Source of the DNA: Allobosea sp.
GTDB taxonomy: Bacteria > Pseudomonadota > Alphaproteobacteria > Rhizobiales > Beijerinckiaceae
Assembly: GCF_017308075.1 (NCBI RefSeq)
Contig: NZ_JAFKFX010000050.1
Span: forward strand, 1-53,113
Direction of reading: 5' to 3'
Length of the DNA: 53,113 nucleotides
Shown here: piece by piece, positions 44,174-52,976 of the stretch
How the letters are laid out: each line of letters opens with the position of its first letter
How positions within the stretch are numbered: position 1 is the first letter of the stretch
Position numbers and translations under genes: made by a program
Notes under the pieces: model-generated
What the model was told of the DNA's origin: nothing
Seen by the model: the letters and a program-made list of their open reading frames with translations, nothing else
Database searches by the model: none

Positions 44174-45586
44174 CTAAATCGTTTCAATCGGCGCATCGAC
44201 ACGCGGGAAGGGTCGCAAGGCCTCGAAAGCCGCTGCCGCCTGCAACACCCGATAATCGCTTCCGTAAGGTCCGACGATCTGCAAGCCAGCGGGCAACCCG
44301 GCCCTGGTCAGGCCGCAAGGCACCGAGGCCGCGGGGGCCTGCGTGATGTTGAACGGGTAGGTGAACGGGGTCCAGCGGGTCCAGTCCTCGCCATAGCCGC
44401 CATGGGCCGGCGTGTTGCGGCCGACGGCGAAGGCGGGCAGCGGCAGGGTCGGGGTCAGCAGCAGATCGAAGCGTGCATGAAATTGCGCCATCTGCAGAGC
44501 CAGCGCGTTGCGCCGATTGAGCAGGACATCGACATAGGTGGCACCGTCGATGCGCTCGCCGGCCTCCGCCACCGCGACGAGGCCCGGGTCCATCCGCGCC
44601 CTCGCCTCGGGGCCGGCACTGCGCAAAGCGAGGGCCGCGCCGGCCGACCAGAGCGTCATCAGCGTGTCGAGCGGATCGGCAAAACCCGGATCGACCTCCT
44701 CGACGCGGGCGCCGAGCTCGCGGAAGGCCAGAGCGGCATCGCGCGTCAGCGCCGCAATCTCGGGATCGACCGGCACATCGCCGCCGAGCGTCGCCGACCA
44801 GGCGATCCGCAGCCCCCGCACCCCGGCATCGAGGCCCGCGGTGAAATCGGGCGGCGCATCGGTCATCGCCGTCATGTCGCGCTCGTCCGGCTGGCCGATG
44901 GCGTTCATCGCCAGCGCGGCATCGCGAACCGTGCGGGTCAGCGGGCCGAGATGGGCGAGAAAGCCCATGGTCGAGACCGGCCAGGCCGGGACGCGGCCAT
45001 AAGTCGGCTTCAATCCGAAAACCCCGGTGAAGGCGGCGGGGATGCGCACCGAGCCGGCCCCGTCGGTGCCGAGATGGATGCAGCCGAGATTGAGCGCCGC
45101 CGCGGCTGCGGCTCCGGAGGACGAGCCGCCCGGCCCGGTCGCGACATCCCAGGGATTGCGGGTGATGCCCGTAAGCGGCGAATCACCGACGCCCTTCCAG
45201 CCATATTCCGGCATCGTCGTCTTGCCGAGGAAGACGCAGCCGGCCTCGCGCAGCCGCGCCACCGCCGGAGAATCGGCTGTGAAAGGCGCATCGGACGCCA
45301 CCGCCGAGCCGCGTCGCATCGGCCAGCCGGCGACACCGAGATTGTCCTTGATCGTCACCGGCACGCCGTCGAGGGGCCCGAGCGGCGCGCCCTTCAGCCA
45401 GCGGGCCTCGGCGTCCTGCGCCATGGCGAGCGGCACCTTGTCGTCGCGGACGACGAAGGCGTTGACCTGCGGCTCGAAGCGCTCGATGCGCGCCAGCGCA
45501 TCCTTGGCGACCTCGAGCGGCGAGAGCTCGCGGGAGGCGTAGAGCGGCGCGAGCTCGGCGGCGGAAAGCGAGGCAATGGCGGTCAT
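44174..45586 (-). CDS. Amidase (amidase-signature family)
   Basis: This 470-residue enzyme has the Ser-cisSer-Lys triad: K80 (VTIKDNLGVAG), S155 (GPGGSSSGAAAA) and S179 (GTDGAGSVRIPAAFTGVFGL). The 24-residue spacing of the two serines is that of the family. It hydrolyses a carboxamide, ureide or N-acyl bond, as in GatA-like, AtzF-like or peptide amidases. ATG 45586 was chosen. ATG 45598 is possible, and neither has a strong ribosome-binding site. It follows the M20 carbamoylase gene across a repeat-containing 166-base gap. Confidence 0.9.
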   Translation of the reverse strand: MTAIASLSAAELAPLYASRELSPLEVAKDALARIERFEPQVNAFVVRDDKVPLAMAQDAEARWLKGAPLGPLDGVPVTIKDNLGVAGWPMRRGSAVASDAPFTADSPAVARLREAGCVFLGKTTMPEYGWKGVGDSPLTGITRNPWDVATGPGGSSSGAAAAAALNLGCIHLGTDGAGSVRIPAAFTGVFGLKPTYGRVPAWPVSTMGFLAHLGPLTRTVRDAALAMNAIGQPDERDMTAMTDAPPDFTAGLDAGVRGLRIAWSATLGGDVPVDPEIAALTRDAALAFRELGARVEEVDPGFADPLDTLMTLWSAGAALALRSAGPEARARMDPGLVAVAEAGERIDGATYVDVLLNRRNALALQMAQFHARFDLLLTPTLPLPAFAVGRNTPAHGGYGEDWTRWTPFTYPFNITQAPAASVPCGLTRAGLPAGLQIVGPYGSDYRVLQAAAAFEALRPFPRVDAPIETI

Positions 45587-45621
45587 GACGGCACCCATTC
45601 GGAAGATGAGATCGGAACTCA

Positions 45622-45730
45622 CCGTCATCCCGGGCAAGCGGCTTCAGCCGCGCAGACCCGGAATCCATCGCAGGGCTCCGCGCCCTAAGACGGATCCCGA
45701 CGCTCCGCTTCGCTGCGTCCGGGATGATGG
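45622..45730. repeat. CGTCATCCCGG-type intergenic repeat, copy 5
   Basis: CCGTCATCCCGGGC at the left and GTCCGGGATGATGG at the right are complementary apart from one base. The middle contains GGAATCCATC and GGATCCCGA segments. It lies between the M20 carbamoylase and amidase genes, both on the minus strand. Confidence 0.7.
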
Positions 45731-45752
45731 AGAGTGGTCGTGAACACTCTGG

Positions 45753-46985
45753 CTATCGGGCATTCGCCGCGCGCCAGGCGGCGCTGAGCAGGACATTGGC
45801 GCCGGCGACCATGTCCTCGTCGGTGCTGAGCTCGGCCGGATTGTGCGAGAGGCCGCCGATCGAGGGGATGAAGATCATCGCCGTCGGGCAGAGCCGCGAC
45901 ATCATCTGGGCGTCGTGGCCGGCCCCGGAAATCATCCGGCGGATCGGCAGCCCGAACTCGGCGGCGCTCGCCTCGACGCTGGCGATCAGCTCCTCGGCGA
46001 AGGGCGTCGCCGGAAAGCGGGCGAGATCGCGGAAGCTGATCGCGATGTCGTCGCGCTCCGACAATTCGGCGCAGAACTTGCGGACCGCCGCCTCAGCCTC
46101 GGCCAATGGCGCGTCCAGCGGGTTGCGCAGGTCGAGCGTCATCACCACCGTCTCGGGCACGACGTTGACATTGCCGGGCTGGACGCGAATGACGCCGCAA
46201 TTGGCGAGCTGTCCGGGGATCGTCCTGGTCAGCTCATTGGCGAAGATGTTGATCCTGGCGGCTGCGAGGCCGGGGTCCCGGCGATAGCGCATCGGCGTGG
46301 TGCCGGCATGGCTGGGCCGCCCTGTCAGGGTCAGTTCGAGCCAGCAGATCCCCTGGATGCCGGTGACCGCGCCGAGACCGCCGCCCTCGCTCTCCAGGAT
46401 CGGGCCCTGCTCGATATGCAGTTCGAGATAGGCATGCGCCGGCAGGAAGCCGGGCTGTTCCTGACCGTGATAGCCGATGCGGCCTAGCTCGGCGCCGAGC
46501 ACGGCGCCGTCGGCGTCCTTCTCGGCATGGGCTGCCTCGACGCTCATGCCCCCTGCCCAGACATAGGAGCCGAGCATGTCCGGATGGAAGCGCGCGCCCT
46601 CCTCATTGGTGAAGGCGATCACCGCCATGTCGCGCCTCGGCTGCAGGCCGGCATCGCGCAGGGCGGCAAGCACCTCCAGCCCCGCGATCACGCCGAGCGC
46701 GCCGTCGAAGCGCCCGCCGGTGCCAACCGTGTCGATATGCGAGCCCATCACCACAGCCGGGCCGTCCTGCTGCCCCTTCAGGATGCCGACGATGTTGCCG
46801 ATGGCGTCGACCTTCACCGTCAGGCCGAGCGCCTGCATCTGGCCGACCAGCCAGTCGCGCCCCTGCTTGTCCTCATCGCTCAGAGCGAGGCGTCGGCAAC
46901 CGCCCTCCGGCGTCGCGCCGATGCGCGAGAGCGCCGCCAGCCGCGACACCAGTCGCTCCCCATCGATCCGCAGGTTGGTGCTCAT
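45753..46985 (-). CDS. M20 amidohydrolase: N-carbamoyl-L-amino-acid hydrolase/allantoate amidohydrolase type
   Basis: This 410-residue enzyme is of the HyuC/AllC/beta-ureidopropionase group of the M20 fold. Metal and catalytic residues seen are H83 (GSHIDTVGTGGRFDGALG), D94, E128/E129 (FTNEEGARFHP), H190 (ELHIEQGP) and the late His in SGAGHDAQMM. Members remove carbamoyl groups from N-carbamoyl-L-amino acids, allantoate or beta-ureidopropionate with CO2 and ammonia release. ATG 46985 follows GGAGCG. It starts the long minus-strand series that continues with amidase, importer, dpaL and D-carbamoylase, and is divergent from a MATE pump. Confidence 0.92.
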   Translation of the reverse strand: MSTNLRIDGERLVSRLAALSRIGATPEGGCRRLALSDEDKQGRDWLVGQMQALGLTVKVDAIGNIVGILKGQQDGPAVVMGSHIDTVGTGGRFDGALGVIAGLEVLAALRDAGLQPRRDMAVIAFTNEEGARFHPDMLGSYVWAGGMSVEAAHAEKDADGAVLGAELGRIGYHGQEQPGFLPAHAYLELHIEQGPILESEGGGLGAVTGIQGICWLELTLTGRPSHAGTTPMRYRRDPGLAAARINIFANELTRTIPGQLANCGVIRVQPGNVNVVPETVVMTLDLRNPLDAPLAEAEAAVRKFCAELSERDDIAISFRDLARFPATPFAEELIASVEASAAEFGLPIRRMISGAGHDAQMMSRLCPTAMIFIPSIGGLSHNPAELSTDEDMVAGANVLLSAAWRAANAR

Positions 46986-47142
46986 CTCGCAGGCGCTCCT
47001 TGGCAGGCATGGCTTCGGTTCGGATACGCAGCAGGCAGGAAGCGAGCCGCCCGCGCAAGAGGCAGAATGGCTCCCCGACGTGGAACGAGGGCGCTTCATG
47101 CGCAATGCACCGCCTGCCACGACAGCATGGGGGCTGTTAAGT

Positions 47143-47169
47143 GGCTGCCTGCCCAGATAAAAGGCAGCC
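47143..47169 (+). promoter_or_regulatory. Hairpin masking the ribosome-binding site of the MATE gene
   Basis: GGCTGCCT (47143-47150) pairs with AGGCAGCC (47162-47169), which contains the AAGG ribosome-binding site and touches the ATG at 47170. The 11-base loop is GCCCAGATAAA. Folded mRNA would have its binding site locked, which could be opened by a factor or by upstream translation. Confidence 0.6.
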
Positions 47170-48582
47170 ATGTCACAGATCGCGCTTCACATGCGGCCGG
47201 CGAGCCCCTGGCTCACCGAGGTCAAGGCCATGCTGGCGTTGAGCTGGCCGATGGTGCTGACCAATGTCGCACAGACCGCGATGACGGCGACCGACGTCAT
47301 CATGATGGGCCATCTCGGGCCCGATGCGCTGGCCGCGGGCGCGCTCGCCACCAATCTCTACATGGCCGTGCTGATCTTCGGCATCGGCGTGATGGCGGCA
47401 GTCGCGCCGATGGTCGCGATCGAGCTCGGACGGAACCGGCATTCGGTTCGCGACGTGCGCCGCACCGTGCGCCAGGGTTTCTGGGTTGCGGCGACCCTGG
47501 CGGGGCCGATGTGGCTCTTCCTCTGGCAGGCCGAAGCGATCCTCAAGACGATGGGCCAGAACCCGGCATTGGCGGAGGCGGCTGGCTCCTATCTGCACAC
47601 GCTGCAATGGGGTCTGCTGCCTTTCTACATCTATCTCGTCCTGCGCGGCTTTCTCGCTGCTCTGCAGCGGCCGTTCTGGGTCTTCGTGACCGTGCTCTTC
47701 GCGGTCGTCTTCAACGCCTTCGCCAACTGGGTGCTGATGTTCGGGCGGCTCGGCTTCCCGGCGCTCGGCCTGCCGGGCTCGGGGCTGGCGACCTCGCTGG
47801 CCTCGACCCTGATGTTCGCCGGCCTCGCGCTCGTGGTCTCGCTCGACCGGCGCTTCCGGCGCTACCGCCTGTTCGGGCGCTTCTGGCGAGCGGACTGGAG
47901 CCGCTATCGCGCCTTCTGGCGCATGGGCCTGCCGATCGGCACGACGGTGAGCTTCGAGGTCTGGATCTTCAACGGCGCCGCCTTCCTGATGGGCCTGCTC
48001 GGCCCGACCTCGCTCGCCGCCCATGCGATCGCGATCCAGATCGCCTCGCTGTGCTTCATGGTGCCGATGGGCATCGGCCAGGCCGGAACGGTCAGGGTCG
48101 GGCATGCCTACGGTGCCGGCGACAGGGAGGGCATCGCCCGGGCCGGCGCCACTGCGCTCGTGCTGGCGACCGCTTTCATGTGCTTCACCGCGCTCCTGAT
48201 GCTGCTGATCCCGCACTGGCTGGTGGTGCCGTTCCTCGACGCCAGCAAGCCGCGCGCGGCCGAGGTGGCGCAGCTTGCCATGCTGTTCCTGTTCTATGCG
48301 GCGATCTTCCAGATCGTCGACGGCATCCAGGTGGTCGGCGTCTCGATCCTGCGCGGCCTGCGCGACACGCGCGTGCCGATGTTCTTCGCCGGCCTCGGCT
48401 ATTGGGGCATCGGCCTGCCGCTCTCGGCGGCACTCGGCTTCCTGACGCCGCTCGCCGGCGTCGGCATCTGGATCGGGCTCGCCACCGGTCTTGCAATCGT
48501 CGCCGTGCTGATGCTGACGCGCTGGTTCGCCCGCGAACGGCTTGGCCTGATCCGGAGGCCGGCGGCCACCGACGCCGCCTAG
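47170..48582 (+). CDS. MATE-family multidrug/metabolite efflux transporter (NorM-like)
   Basis: This 470-residue, 12-helix antiporter has the MATE hallmarks: ALSWPMVLTNVAQTAMTATD with VIMMGHLGPDALAAGALATN, LRGFLAALQRP, a second repeat with VPMGIGQAGTVRVGHAYGAG, and GIQVVGVSILRGLRDTRVPM. It exports cationic drugs or metabolites using sodium or protons. ATG 47170 is preceded by AAGG inside a hairpin. It is divergent from the catabolic series and may export an intermediate or inhibitor, though this is inference. Confidence 0.93.
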   Translation: MSQIALHMRPASPWLTEVKAMLALSWPMVLTNVAQTAMTATDVIMMGHLGPDALAAGALATNLYMAVLIFGIGVMAAVAPMVAIELGRNRHSVRDVRRTVRQGFWVAATLAGPMWLFLWQAEAILKTMGQNPALAEAAGSYLHTLQWGLLPFYIYLVLRGFLAALQRPFWVFVTVLFAVVFNAFANWVLMFGRLGFPALGLPGSGLATSLASTLMFAGLALVVSLDRRFRRYRLFGRFWRADWSRYRAFWRMGLPIGTTVSFEVWIFNGAAFLMGLLGPTSLAAHAIAIQIASLCFMVPMGIGQAGTVRVGHAYGAGDREGIARAGATALVLATAFMCFTALLMLLIPHWLVVPFLDASKPRAAEVAQLAMLFLFYAAIFQIVDGIQVVGVSILRGLRDTRVPMFFAGLGYWGIGLPLSAALGFLTPLAGVGIWIGLATGLAIVAVLMLTRWFARERLGLIRRPAATDAA

Positions 48583-48612
48583 ATCGCCGCTCGGACGCGA
48601 TCACAGTGATCC

Positions 48613-48680
48613 ATCTCATTATTATCGCATCTGATTTTTTCGAAAAATGGAGCCCATTTTTCGGTCCGATGCGATGAGAT
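48613..48680. repeat. Long dyad element with CGAAAAATGG hairpin core
   Basis: The core CGAAAAATGG-AGC-CCATTTTTCG (48641-48663) is a perfect 10-bp hairpin. Outside it ATCTCAT and CGCATC (48613-48631, split by TATTAT) pair with GATGCGATGAGAT (48668-48680). This makes a long stem with one bulge. The T-run TTTTTT near 48635 and the hairpin could stop transcription from the MATE gene. Confidence 0.7.
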
Positions 48681-48900
48681 CGGCTCCGATCAGCTTGCTC
48701 GGTCATCCGGCTGGCGCCCTCGGGGCCGCCCCTGAGCGGACCCGAAGATGAACGCTGCGGAATGCCGGAAGCCCTCGCGTGCCTCTGGTCCCCTACGATG
48801 GCTTCCGGAGCTGCGTGGCTTCGCCGCTTCTCCGGAGCGACGATCAAGTCAGAGCGTCCTGCTGCAGTTTCCGCCGCCAGACAGGGCTGCCGGACATGCG

Positions 48901-48930
48901 AAAAGGGCCGCTCCCGGCAGGAGCGGCCCT
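48901..48930 (-). terminator. Intrinsic terminator of the chemoreceptor gene
   Basis: AGGGCCGCTCC and GGAGCGGCCCT are perfect 11-bp arms around CGGCA. On the minus strand the stem is followed directly by TTTT. It lies 60 bases after the chemoreceptor stop at 48990, in the expected orientation. Confidence 0.85.
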
Positions 48931-48989
48931 CGGATCGGTCTTGCGCGGGCGCCCGGGCCGGCTCGATCGGGAACCGGCCTCTCCCTGCC

Positions 48990-51086
48990 TCAGAACTCCT
49001 CCCAACCGGCATCGCCCTGGCGGGAATTGGCGACCTTGCGCATCGGTGCGGCCGGTCGCGGCTCGCGGCGCGGCGTCGCCTTCTGCTGGGCGAAGGCAGC
49101 CTCCGCGAGCTGGCGCAGGCGCCGCGGCTCGCTGTCGGCCTCGCTCGCGGCAGACGTGGTGGCACGCGACTGCGGCGCAGCGGCAAGCGGCACGGCCGAA
49201 GCGGTCCCACCGGTGCGGAAGCTCGCCACCAGCGTATTGAGCTCGCCGATCTTGCCCGAAAGAGACCCCGCCGAAGCGGCGCTCTGCTCGGCCAATGCGG
49301 CGTTCTGCTGGGTCATCTCGTCCATATGCGCCACCGTCTGGCTCATCTCCTCGATGCCGTTGGCCTGCTCCGCCGAAGCGGCCGCGACCTCGGAGACCGT
49401 GGTCTGGACCTTGCGCGAGGCATCGACGATGCGGGTCAGGGCATCGCCAGCCTGACGGACCAGCTTAACGCCCGCCTCGACCTCGGTGTTCGAGGAGGAG
49501 ATCAGCCCGGAAATATCCTTGGCCGCCTCGCCCGAACGCTGTGCCAGCGTACGCACCTCGCTCGCCACCACGGCGAAACCCTTACCGGCATCGCCGGCGC
49601 GCGCCGCTTCGACCGCCGCGTTCAGCGCCAAAAGATTGGTCTGGAAGGCGATGTCGTCGATCACCCGGATGATGTCCGAGATCTTGCGCGAGGCGTCCTC
49701 GATACGGGCCATCGCGGAAACCGCCTCGTTGACAATGCCCCCGCCGGTCTGCGCGACCGCCATGGCCTCACCGGCCAGAACGACGCCCTGCTGCGCGGCC
49801 TGCGCCGACGCCTTGACCGAGGCCGCGAGCTCCTCGGTCGTGGCGGCGCTTTCCTCGAGCGAGGAGGCCTGCTCCTCCGTGCGCTTCGAGAGATCGTCTG
49901 CGCCGGTCGCGATCTCGCGCGCCGAAAGCCCGACATCGCCGGCGGTCGCCTGGATGGTGCGCAGCGTCAGCGACAGCTTGTCGGCGGTGTCGTTGATCGC
50001 GCCCTTGAGATCGGCGAAGCGGCCGCGATAGGCGCTGTCGATACGATGCGTGAGATCGCCGGCCGCGATCGCCTGGAGCGCCTCGGCGAACTCGGTGGTG
50101 GCGGCGTCGACGACGCGATTGATCTCGTTGATCCCGGCGACCAGCTTCGCCATCTCGGCATCGGCCCCGTCGAGCGCCAGCCGCGCCGAGAAATCGCCGG
50201 CTGCGGCAGCGGCGACGACCGTGCCGACATCGGAAACCACGAGCGCCATGGATTCGGCCCGTGCCAACCGCTCCTCCGCCGCCGCCCGCTCCTGGGCCTG
50301 CAGCAGCGCGACCTGCTCCGTGCTCTGACGCAGCACGGCGAGGGCGCGCGCCATGGCGCCGATTTCGTCGCCGCGCTTGGTGTGGGGAACCTCGATCTGC
50401 GTGTCGCCCGCGGTGACGCGGTCCATCGCCTGTCCGAGATCGAGCAGTGGGCGCGTGATCGACCGCTGGGCGAACAACATGGCGGCAGCGAACGAGGCGA
50501 TCAGGGTAGAGAACAGCAAGACCGGCAGAATCCACTGAACCTGCCGGGTGAAGCTGGCGGCCTCCTCGGCGAGCGCATCGCCGACGGCCTCGTTGCGCTT
50601 GGCGAAGGCGACGAGGTTGTCGTTCAGGGCACGCCGATTGGCGCGGTTCAGATCGGTGTTGCCCTGCTCGTCCGCCGCAGCCGGCGAGACCTCGCGGCCA
50701 AGCCTGATCGTCTCGGCGCGGAAGGCGATGAACTCATCGATCGATTTCTGCACCTTGAGAGCCGCTTCGCGCTCCGCCGCCGGCACGCGTGCGACCAGAT
50801 CGGCCGCGAGCTTGCGCATCACCGGGAAGCGCGCCTCCTTCGTCTTGGCGAAAGGTTCCGCCTCCTTCGCATCCTTCGACATGTAGATGCCGCGCGAATC
50901 CATCACGACAGCGAAGACCTGCGTGTTGATCCGTTCGGTGAGCAAGGTGATTTCACCCTGCACGTCGGAGCGGTGATTGAGATCCTGGGAGCGGGAAAGC
51001 GCGTAGAGGGCGAGGCCAGCCGACAGCACGGCACCGATGGCGATAATGCCGAGCATCGCCAGTATCTTGAAGCGAATCGATTTCAT
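48990..51086 (-). CDS. Methyl-accepting chemotaxis protein with C-terminal CheR/CheB tether-like motif
   Basis: This 698-residue receptor has TM1 at about 7-30, a helical periplasmic sensing domain (31-184), TM2 at about 185-207, HAMP regions following, and the signalling domain with the conserved hairpin [20 protein letters not shown] and [20 protein letters not shown]. An extra HAMP-like segment ([17 protein letters not shown]...) precedes the signalling part. The last residues GWEEF follow the xWxxF pattern that docks CheR/CheB in high-abundance receptors (NWETF in E. coli). The sensing domain ligand is unknown. ATG 51086 follows GGAGGGG and AGGA. An intrinsic terminator follows. Confidence 0.94.
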   Translation of the reverse strand: MKSIRFKILAMLGIIAIGAVLSAGLALYALSRSQDLNHRSDVQGEITLLTERINTQVFAVVMDSRGIYMSKDAKEAEPFAKTKEARFPVMRKLAADLVARVPAAEREAALKVQKSIDEFIAFRAETIRLGREVSPAAADEQGNTDLNRANRRALNDNLVAFAKRNEAVGDALAEEAASFTRQVQWILPVLLFSTLIASFAAAMLFAQRSITRPLLDLGQAMDRVTAGDTQIEVPHTKRGDEIGAMARALAVLRQSTEQVALLQAQERAAAEERLARAESMALVVSDVGTVVAAAAAGDFSARLALDGADAEMAKLVAGINEINRVVDAATTEFAEALQAIAAGDLTHRIDSAYRGRFADLKGAINDTADKLSLTLRTIQATAGDVGLSAREIATGADDLSKRTEEQASSLEESAATTEELAASVKASAQAAQQGVVLAGEAMAVAQTGGGIVNEAVSAMARIEDASRKISDIIRVIDDIAFQTNLLALNAAVEAARAGDAGKGFAVVASEVRTLAQRSGEAAKDISGLISSSNTEVEAGVKLVRQAGDALTRIVDASRKVQTTVSEVAAASAEQANGIEEMSQTVAHMDEMTQQNAALAEQSAASAGSLSGKIGELNTLVASFRTGGTASAVPLAAAPQSRATTSAASEADSEPRRLRQLAEAAFAQQKATPRREPRPAAPMRKVANSRQGDAGWEEF

Positions 51087-51506
51087 TGCGTCCTGCGCCC
51101 CCTCCCCCGGGCGCACGGCCGCGGGTCAAATGCCTTGGTCCAACGGCCGGGCGCCGCAGGATAGCCAAAGGTTGAAGAAAGACTTGCCGGGCAACCTTTA
51201 AAACTCGCTTAAATTGCTGTTAAATTGAGCATATCACGACGTCCTGATCGGATCGGCGGCTCCGGACCGGAGCTCCGCCCTCGCCTTCGCAAGCGCGCGG
51301 CAACCAGTTTGGTCATGCGTACGACGCATGAAAAACTGTTGCATCCAGGCAACGCTCTGCAACCGCCTTACTTTCGCCATATCGTCTTCACCCGAGCGCC
51401 ATGCCAAGCCGCGAAGTGAAAAGCCGTCCGCCGGGCACGGCTCTTTGGAACCGACCGGCGCTCCAATCGTTTTCGCCGCCAGTTGCCCTATTTACGAGCC
51501 GAGTTC
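51087..51506. promoter_or_regulatory. 420-base divergent promoter region with palindrome
   Basis: This gap separates the chemoreceptor (minus) and the L,D-transpeptidase (plus), and is AT-richer than its surroundings near 51180-51240 (AACTCGCTTAAATTGCTG), as expected for promoters. CATGCGT-ACG-ACGCATG (51314-51330) is a perfect 7-bp inverted repeat and a possible operator. GTTGC-ATCCAG-GCAAC follows at about 51339. No sigma-28 or sigma-54 consensus could be picked out for the chemoreceptor. Confidence 0.45.
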
Positions 51507-52262
51507 ATGCCCTCCCGCCAGCCTGCCGCCCCCGACCAGCTCTCCCGCCGCCGGTTCGTCACCCTCGCCTCCGCGTTCGCCCCGGTCGCGCTGACCGGCT
51601 GTGTCAGCACGACGCAGCAGCCCTATGAGGTGCGGGCGCCGATCCATCACAACGCCGCTTTCCTGTCGATGTATGACGAGCGGCCGGAGGAGACGTTCCC
51701 GCTGCCGGCCACCGATATTTCCGAGGTCGAGACGCGTTTCCTGCGGCAGGAAGTGAACTACCGCACCAATGAGGCGCCCGGCACGATCGTCGTCGACACC
51801 TCCGCGCGCTATCTCTACCTTGTGCGCGAGAACGGCCGCGCCATCCGCTACGGCATCGGCGTCGGCAAGCAGGGCATGTCCTGGCGTGGCCGCGCCACCG
51901 TGGCGCGCAAGGCGGCCTGGCCGCGCTGGACGCCGACCGCCGCGATGATCAAGCGCGAGCCCGAACGGAATGCTCCCTGGGCCGGCGGCATGAAGCCGGG
52001 GCTCGAGAACCCGCTCGGCGCCCGCGCGCTCTATCTCTACCAGGGCAGCCAGGACACGCTCTACCGCATCCATGGCACCAGCGAGCCCTGGTCGATCGGC
52101 AAGGCCGTGTCCTCAGGTTGCATCCGCCTGTTCAATCAGGACATCATCGACCTGCACAGCCGCGTACCGACCGGCACTCCGGTCGTCGTGCTGAACCGCA
52201 ATCCCTCGAACGAGCCGCTCCTGGAGACGGATGCCCCCGCCCCCGAAGACGACTACATCTGA
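51507..52262 (+). CDS. L,D-transpeptidase (YkuD family) lipoprotein
   Basis: This 251-residue periplasmic enzyme makes 3-3 peptidoglycan cross-links or attaches proteins to peptidoglycan. The YkuD active site is HGTSEPWSIGKAVSSGCIRL with H189 and catalytic C205. The N-terminus combines a twin-arginine-like SRRRFVTLASAF with the lipobox LTGC (C32), so it may be a Tat-exported lipoprotein. ATG 51507 gives a signal of normal length, and a TTG 24 bases upstream is less likely. HutD-family gene follows with a 32-base overlap. Confidence 0.92.
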   Translation: MPSRQPAAPDQLSRRRFVTLASAFAPVALTGCVSTTQQPYEVRAPIHHNAAFLSMYDERPEETFPLPATDISEVETRFLRQEVNYRTNEAPGTIVVDTSARYLYLVRENGRAIRYGIGVGKQGMSWRGRATVARKAAWPRWTPTAAMIKREPERNAPWAGGMKPGLENPLGARALYLYQGSQDTLYRIHGTSEPWSIGKAVSSGCIRLFNQDIIDLHSRVPTGTPVVVLNRNPSNEPLLETDAPAPEDDYI

Positions 52263-52884
52263 TAGCTTGAGGCCCGACGGTCTCGCGCTGACGCTGCTGG
52301 ATCCGGCCGAGTACGGCCGGGCGCCCTGGAAGAATGGCGGCGGTGTCTCAATCGACATCGCCGCGCGCTACCGTGACTTCGCCGCCATGGGCTCCGAGGA
52401 AGGACTGGTCTGGCGTCTCGGCCGCACGTCCATCTCGGCCGCGGCCCCCTTTTCGGATTATGCGGGCCATGATCGCCAGCAGGTGGTCGTGACCGGTCGC
52501 GGCCTGGTGCTGGAGACGCCTGACGGTGAGCTCTCCCTGCGCGAGCCCTTTCGCCCGATCGGCTATGACGGGGGCTTGAGCATCGTCAGCCGGCTCGAGG
52601 ACGGCCCGGTCGAGGTCGTCAACCTGATCGCCGACCGCAGCATGGCGAGAATCGCGCTTGGCGTGCTGCAGGAAGGCTCGGCCCTCTTCCTCCAGCCGGG
52701 AACGCATATCGTCTACGCAGCGGCCGGCCCGCTGGCCCTCGAGGTCGAGGGCGCGGCGACACCGCTCGGCAATGACCAGGGCCTGCGGATCGAGGCCGCG
52801 CGCCCTCTGAAGCTGCGCGGCGAGGCCGGGCGCGGGCTGATCGCCTCGATCTATCCGGCAACCCCGGACGCGCTTCCGGCCTGA
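52231..52884 (+). CDS. HutD/Ves family protein
   Basis: This 217-residue cupin-like protein belongs to the HutD/Ves family: LLDPAEYGRAPWKNGGGVSI at the start, WRLGRTSISAAAPFSDYAGHDR, and VEVVNLIADRS. HutD is often found with histidine-use genes and is thought to moderate their expression, but no hut genes are near. ATG 52231 overlaps the L,D-transpeptidase end by 32 bases and follows GGAGACGG. A later TTG at 52267 is a weaker option. Confidence 0.88.
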   Translation: MPPPPKTTTSDSLRPDGLALTLLDPAEYGRAPWKNGGGVSIDIAARYRDFAAMGSEEGLVWRLGRTSISAAAPFSDYAGHDRQQVVVTGRGLVLETPDGELSLREPFRPIGYDGGLSIVSRLEDGPVEVVNLIADRSMARIALGVLQEGSALFLQPGTHIVYAAAGPLALEVEGAATPLGNDQGLRIEAARPLKLRGEAGRGLIASIYPATPDALPA

Positions 52885-52976
52885 GCCAAGCGCGTCGCGA
52901 ATTTGCCTGGCGACCGATTTGCTATAGGGGCTGCGCCATCCGGCAGGCCCGCCGGGCAACAGGATAAGAGTGCCTT

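Larger units (their letters stand above)
48583..48989. other. 407-base intergenic region with hairpin repeats
   Basis: No gene is seen here. The region holds a dyad element at 48613-48680, then a GC-rich stretch with TCCGGAG/CTCCGGA-type short inverted segments around 48760-48845, and a terminator at 48901-48930 for the chemoreceptor gene that reads towards it. It lies between convergent genes (MATE plus, chemoreceptor minus), which fits a termination zone. Confidence 0.6.

Noticed and set aside
48700-48860. Another copy of the CGTCATCCCGG repeat
   Set aside because: Short TCCGGAG-type inverted parts and GGTCATCCGG occur, but complementary ends could not be matched.
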